Source: Brevundimonas sp. (lineage in GTDB: Bacteria > Pseudomonadota > Alphaproteobacteria > Caulobacterales > Caulobacteraceae). From it: a DNA stretch of 9,165 nucleotides. Shown here piece after piece: positions 6,049-9,165 of this stretch (within the stretch, counting starts at the first letter, position 1; the number at the start of each line of letters is the position of its first letter). Position numbers and translations under genes: made by a program. The DNA is taken from positions 1 through 9,165 of the forward strand of contig JADCBH010000077.1 in the NCBI GenBank assembly GCA_020253595.1, read 5' to 3'. The notes beneath the pieces are model-generated. The model searched no databases, had not been told where the DNA came from, and was given only the letters and a program-made list of their open reading frames with translations.

Positions 6049-6080
6049 AACGGCCGGTCCTCACGGACCGGCCGTTTCAT
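6049..6080. terminator. Bidirectional terminator between phoH and the flagellar operon
   Basis: AACGGCCGGTCC (6049-6060), loop TCAC, GGACCGGCCGTT (6065-6076) form a perfect 12-bp stem. T-rich sequence follows on both strands (GTTTCATTT on plus, CGTTCTTTC on minus). It sits between the convergent ends of phoH and the MotE-like gene, so it can serve both transcripts. Confidence 0.88.
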
Positions 6081-6098
6081 TTGGAGCAGTCTCTGGGT

Positions 6099-7073
6099 CT
6101 ACTGAACCGACTGTCTGGGGGCCTGCGGATTGGCCCCGTCCGAGGGGGTGCCTGGCTGATAGGGCTGGGGTCCGGTGGGAGCCGGCGGTGTTGCCCCTGT
6201 GGTCGCCGAAGCCGGCGCGCGGGCGGGCGTTCTCGCTGGCGGGCGAGTCGCCGCGCGCTGGGGCTGGGCGCGGGTTGTCGGCGTCCGATTGGCAGCGGGC
6301 TGTGCCCCGCCAGCCGCCGGGGCCTGAGCGGCCGGAGCCTGAGCAGCGGTCTGGGTTGCGGCCGGCGTATTCGCCGACGCTGCGGCTGCGGTCTGGGCGG
6401 GAGCGGCAGGTGTGTCGGCGGCAGCGGCAGCGGCGCGGGCGGCCAGTTGCTGGGCCTGGAACCGCTGGGCCAACTTCTCGGTCAGCTCACGGGCGGCGGC
6501 AGGCGGCATCTGGGCCATGATGGCCGACAGGGACCGGGGCCTCATCGCGGCCGCGATCGGCAGGCGGACGCTGTCTTCGAGCGTGGCGAAAACCGCCGCA
6601 GCCTCGCGCGGGCGCATGGCAGAGTAGACGGCAACAAGCCGGGCCGTCTCGGCCTGCTCGCGCTCGTCGACCTGACCAAGCAGGGCCTCAACCTCGGCCT
6701 TGATGGCGTTCAGCGCCGTGATCTTGGTATCCAGCTTCTGCTCGGCCGCAACGATGAGCGGGAGCATCGTGGCCAGGTCGGCGTCGCGGGCGTCCAGTTC
6801 AGTGCGGCGCGCCGACAGGGACTGGATGATCCGCAACTCGGCCGGCGAGATTCCCGCCTGCTGGGCCAGTTGTTCCGGTGACAGGGCGCAGACCGCCGCG
6901 GCAGGGCGGGCGGCTGCAGCAGGGGCGACCGCTTCGCCTGCCGTCTCGGCGGCCTCTTCGGCCCAGGCCACCGCGCCCTGGAACAGGTCCGGGCCTGCGC
7001 CCACCGCGCGTACGGCGACCACGCCGCCGATGGCGACGGCGATCAGGGGAAGCAGACGGGGAAGCTTGGCCAT
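6099..7073 (-). CDS. MotE-like flagellar protein (MgtE N-terminal-like domain)
   Basis: A 324-residue protein with an N-terminal membrane anchor or signal-anchor (about residues 5-24), so most of it should be periplasmic. An Ala/Pro/Glu-rich stretch leads to the only cysteine, C62 (AVCALSPEQ). A charged helical, coiled-coil-like segment follows (about 75-145, SARRTELDARDADLATM). Next is an MgtE-N-like helical repeat (about 147-205), with YSAMRPREAAAVFATL, AAAMRPRSLSAIMAQM and the final AARELTEKLAQRF. This order matches the MotE family; rhizobial MotE is a periplasmic chaperone for the motility protein MotC and dimerises through a single cysteine. The C-terminal 115 residues (210-324) are low-complexity Ala/Pro/Gln/Thr and look like a disordered tail. 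It is last in the operon, 21 nt after the DUF6468 gene, with a weak ribosome site. The family call is good; the exact role is inferred. Confidence 0.8.
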   Translation of the reverse strand: MAKLPRLLPLIAVAIGGVVAVRAVGAGPDLFQGAVAWAEEAAETAGEAVAPAAAARPAAAVCALSPEQLAQQAGISPAELRIIQSLSARRTELDARDADLATMLPLIVAAEQKLDTKITALNAIKAEVEALLGQVDEREQAETARLVAVYSAMRPREAAAVFATLEDSVRLPIAAAMRPRSLSAIMAQMPPAAARELTEKLAQRFQAQQLAARAAAAAADTPAAPAQTAAAASANTPAATQTAAQAPAAQAPAAGGAQPAANRTPTTRAQPQRAATRPPARTPARAPASATTGATPPAPTGPQPYQPGTPSDGANPQAPRQSVQ

Positions 7074-7094
7074 AGGCGAAATCCAGTCGGAAAC

Positions 7095-7733
7095 TTAGGC
7101 GGCGAACAGGTCGTCGTCGGCGGATCTAGCCTTTGCCCGGTTGAGGCTTTGCTTCGCAGACTGGTTAGCGGTCAGGGCATGGAGAATTGCGTCGACATTG
7201 CCCGCTCCCGCGGCGGCCGGCGTCGTCGGCGACTTCAGGCCTTGAATGCGTTCTGCCAGAGCGGCCATGCGGAAGGCGCGATCATCCGGGTCCGCCGTAG
7301 AGGGGGCTGTTGTTTCTGCGGCCCTAGGCGAAAGCGGTAACCGGGATGCCGCCTCGGGCCGCGCGGGGGCGGTCTGAACCCTCGCAGGGGTCAGGGCGGC
7401 ACGGCTCTCGGCCGTCTGGACTTGAGGGTCTTGCGCGCGATCATGCGAAGGGGCACTGCGCGATCCCCGCATCACCAGAGCTTCCAGATCCGTCTTTAGA
7501 GCACGTGCCTTGAGGATACGGTCGTGAAGGAGGTCGGCCTCTTCGCCCGATGCGCGTAGCGAAGCGAGCGCGCCCTCGGCCCGGGAGCAGGCGGCGTTGA
7601 GCTCGGTGACAGCGCCGGCGAACGCCAGCTGGCCGGCCCGCAGCTGACTCAGCTTCTTCTCCAGCCGCACGCCATAGCCAAGCGCCGCGACCAGCAGCAG
7701 CATGAGGACAGCGTCCATGATCATGCCGGTCAT
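7095..7733 (-). CDS. DUF6468-type membrane protein in the flagellar operon
   Basis: A 212-residue protein with one N-terminal transmembrane helix (about residues 5-22, MDAVLMLLLVAALGYGVRL). A helical segment starting LEKKLSQLRAGQLAFAGAV and extending to about residue 88 (AEGALASLRAS, ILKARALKTDLEAL) looks like a short coiled coil. The rest (about 90-175) is Pro/Ala/Ser-rich and probably disordered, and the acidic end is DDDLFAA. It resembles the uncharacterised DUF6468 proteins found beside fliM in alphaproteobacteria; this is a recognition by eye. The ATG lies 1 nt after the fliM stop, and its ribosome site GAGGAGGT (7741-7748) is inside the fliM coding sequence, which points to translational coupling. 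A role at the flagellar base or stator is inferred from position only. The start could also be the ATGs 3 or 5 codons downstream. Confidence 0.75.
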   Translation of the reverse strand: MTGMIMDAVLMLLLVAALGYGVRLEKKLSQLRAGQLAFAGAVTELNAACSRAEGALASLRASGEEADLLHDRILKARALKTDLEALVMRGSRSAPSHDRAQDPQVQTAESRAALTPARVQTAPARPEAASRLPLSPRAAETTAPSTADPDDRAFRMAALAERIQGLKSPTTPAAAGAGNVDAILHALTANQSAKQSLNRAKARSADDDLFAA

Positions 7734-7734
7734 G

Positions 7735-8805
7735 TCAGCGACCTCCTCGCGTCAGACGGTTGGCCGCTTCAAGACTGATCGGCGCATCAACCCGGATGGC
7801 GATGTGCTGGCCCTTGCGGCCCATCCGACCCGTCGTGACCGGGATGGGCCCGCAACGGAGGGAGACGTCGGTGTCGGGCGTGGCGTTCAGCATCAGGGTC
7901 TCGCCGACCTTGAGATTCAGAACCTTGGACAAGGGCACCGACTGCTCGTCGAGCACGGCGCGAACCTCGGTGTCCGTGGTCCAGAGCTCGGTGGCCAGGT
8001 GGCCTTCCCAGATGTTGTCGCGGCCGAATTTCTCACCCATGAACTGCTGCAGCAGCATCTTCCGGATGGGTTCGAGCGTCGCGTAAGGCAGCAGCAACTC
8101 GACCCGACCCCCGCGGTCCTCCATGTCGATGCGCAGCTTGACCAGGATCGCCGCGTTGGCGGGTCGGGCGATGGCGGCGAACCGGGGATTGGTCTCAAGT
8201 CGGTCCAGGTTAAAGTGGACCGGCGTCAGCGGTTCGAAGGCGGAGCGCGCATCGGCCAGGATCACCTCGACCATGCGCTGGACCAGAACCCGTTCGATCG
8301 TGGTGTAGGGGCGACCTTCGATCCTCAGCGCCGCCGTGCCGCGTCGTCCGCCCAGCAGCACGTCGACGATCGAATAGATCAGGTTGGAGTCGACCGTCAG
8401 CAGACCGAAGTTGTCCAGCTCCTCGGCGCGGAACACCGCCAGGATGGCCGGCAAAGGGATGGAGTTCAGGTAGTCGCCGAACCGGATCGACGAAATGTTG
8501 TCCAGGCTCACCTCGACGTTGTCCGAAGTGAAGTTGCGCAAGCTGGTCGTCATCAACCGCACCAGGCGGTCGAAGACGATCTCCAGCATCGGCAGCCGCT
8601 CATAGCTGACCAGGGCGGAGTTGATGATGGCCCGGATGCCGGTGCGCTCGCTGTCGTCCCCGTCACCGAGGTCAAAGCCAAGCAGACTGTCGATTTCGTC
8701 CTGGTTCAGGACCCGTTCGGCCGCCGCGCTGGAGCGAACTTCGGCGAACTCGTCCGCTGCAGCGAACGGGTCGGCCCCAGCCTCGGCGGTACCGGTGTCC
8801 GACAT
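7735..8805 (-). CDS. fliM: Flagellar motor switch protein FliM
   Basis: A 356-residue C-ring component linking the chemotaxis signal to rotor direction. Near the N-terminus is the CheY-phosphate binding segment VLNQDEIDSLLGF (32-44), close to the family motif LSQDEIDALL. The middle CheC-like domain spans about residues 60-245 and has the conserved LLGGRRG turn (150-156), where FliM contacts FliG. The C-terminal FliN/SpoA-like domain occupies about residues 275-345 (VPLSKVLNLKVGETL). The N-terminal linker before the CheY motif, about 30 residues rich in Ala/Asp/Glu, is longer than in E. coli. It starts 3 nt after the fliL stop without a strong Shine-Dalgarno, which suggests translational coupling, and ends 1 nt before the next gene. 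It acts on the cytoplasmic face of the MS ring. Length and domain order are normal. Confidence 0.97.
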   Translation of the reverse strand: MSDTGTAEAGADPFAAADEFAEVRSSAAAERVLNQDEIDSLLGFDLGDGDDSERTGIRAIINSALVSYERLPMLEIVFDRLVRLMTTSLRNFTSDNVEVSLDNISSIRFGDYLNSIPLPAILAVFRAEELDNFGLLTVDSNLIYSIVDVLLGGRRGTAALRIEGRPYTTIERVLVQRMVEVILADARSAFEPLTPVHFNLDRLETNPRFAAIARPANAAILVKLRIDMEDRGGRVELLLPYATLEPIRKMLLQQFMGEKFGRDNIWEGHLATELWTTDTEVRAVLDEQSVPLSKVLNLKVGETLMLNATPDTDVSLRCGPIPVTTGRMGRKGQHIAIRVDAPISLEAANRLTRGGR

Positions 8806-8808
8806 CGG

Positions 8809-9165
8809 CTACTGCACCAGCATTTCTTCGATCAGCACGGCATCGACCTGTCCCGGCGCGGCGATCAGATTGACCCGCCGCAGGATCTCGGCGCGCAGCT
8901 GATAGCTGCCCGCTGAACCCGCCAGGTCCTCAGGCCGCAGCTCGCGCAGGAAGCCCTGGAACATGTCCTGCATGCGCGGCATCTCGCCCTGGAGTTGATG
9001 GGCCAGATCCGCGTCGTGCATCTCGAGCGTCAGCGTCAGCTTGAGAAAAGTCGGGCGGCCGTCCGGGGACTGAATGTTCACGACCATGTCCGGCAGGGTG
9101 TAGAAGGTCACGCCGTCAGGACCCTCGGCGATCGTGCCAAGCGACGGATCGGGCTCACCCTCTCC
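8809..9165 (-). CDS. fliL: Flagellar basal body-associated protein FliL (5' end off window)
   Basis: The last 118 codons of fliL; the frame is open to the right edge. An internal GTG at 9111 could be mistaken for a start, but the coding sequence clearly continues upstream (GEGEPDPSLGTIAEGPDG). FliL is a single-pass inner-membrane protein whose periplasmic stomatin-like domain surrounds the stator and supports torque. The window holds most of this domain: FYTLPDMVVNIQSPDG, then FLKLTLTLEM, a helix with MQDMFQGFLREL, and the family ending in which LRAEILRRVNLI is followed by VLIEEMLVQ. The N-terminal cytoplasmic tail and transmembrane helix are outside. It is the first visible gene of the fliL-fliM-DUF6468-motE run; the operon promoter must lie outside the window or upstream of fliL. 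Confidence 0.92.
   Translation of the reverse strand, partial: GEGEPDPSLGTIAEGPDGVTFYTLPDMVVNIQSPDGRPTFLKLTLTLEMHDADLAHQLQGEMPRMQDMFQGFLRELRPEDLAGSAGSYQLRAEILRRVNLIAAPGQVDAVLIEEMLVQ

Noticed and set aside
6081..6881. Plus-strand open frame, very Gly/Arg/Ser-rich
   Set aside because: It is the reverse of the Ala/Pro-rich tail of the MotE-like gene; the repetitive composition comes from that tail.
7702..8916. Plus-strand open frame of 404 codons
   Set aside because: It is antisense to fliM and the end of fliL, whose products are clearly recognisable; the composition is typical of a GC-rich shadow.
9119..9145. TGGCAC on the minus strand as a sigma-54 promoter -24 element
   Set aside because: No GC/TTGC -12 element at the required spacing, and it lies inside the fliL coding sequence.

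Overview
The window is GC-rich DNA that looks like an alphaproteobacterial chromosome, most likely order Caulobacterales (Caulobacter/Brevundimonas-like). The basis is the style of the proteins (IspH with a short N-terminal extension, a FliL-FliM-DUF6468-MotE-like flagellar run, a stand-alone PhoH protein) and promoter-like sequences of the Caulobacter housekeeping type. The genus is an inference. I see no mobile element, CRISPR array, tRNA or rRNA.

Layout, left to right. Positions 1-306 (minus) hold the start of a small secreted protein of unknown function that runs off the left edge. A 140-bp divergent promoter region separates it from ispH (447-1421, plus), which catalyses the last step of the MEP isoprenoid pathway. 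ispH converges, across a hairpin, on a large periplasmic M16 zinc protease (1452-4295, minus). Upstream of the protease on the same strand is a gamma-class carbonic anhydrase-like hexapeptide-repeat protein (4405-4935). A 303-bp divergent region follows, then a PhoH-family ATPase (5239-6015, plus). A strong bidirectional terminator separates PhoH from a flagellar operon on the minus strand, transcribed right to left: fliL (5' end off the window), fliM, a DUF6468-type membrane protein and a MotE-like protein.

The flagellar genes are almost contiguous (gaps of 3, 1 and 21 nt). They encode a stator-associated membrane protein, the C-ring switch protein and two small membrane-anchored proteins, so the last two are probably motility components as well.

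The most unusual part is the leader between the carbonic anhydrase gene and phoH. A textbook intrinsic terminator (stem plus six T) ends only 18 nt before the phoH start codon, so any transcript that includes the phoH ribosome binding site must first cross it. Upstream, the sequence can fold into a closed multi-helix junction, and an imperfect copy of the terminator's 3' arm can form a competing antiterminator. This fits a riboswitch- or attenuator-like element, or an sRNA gene with read-through into phoH. I could not match it to any RNA family I know.
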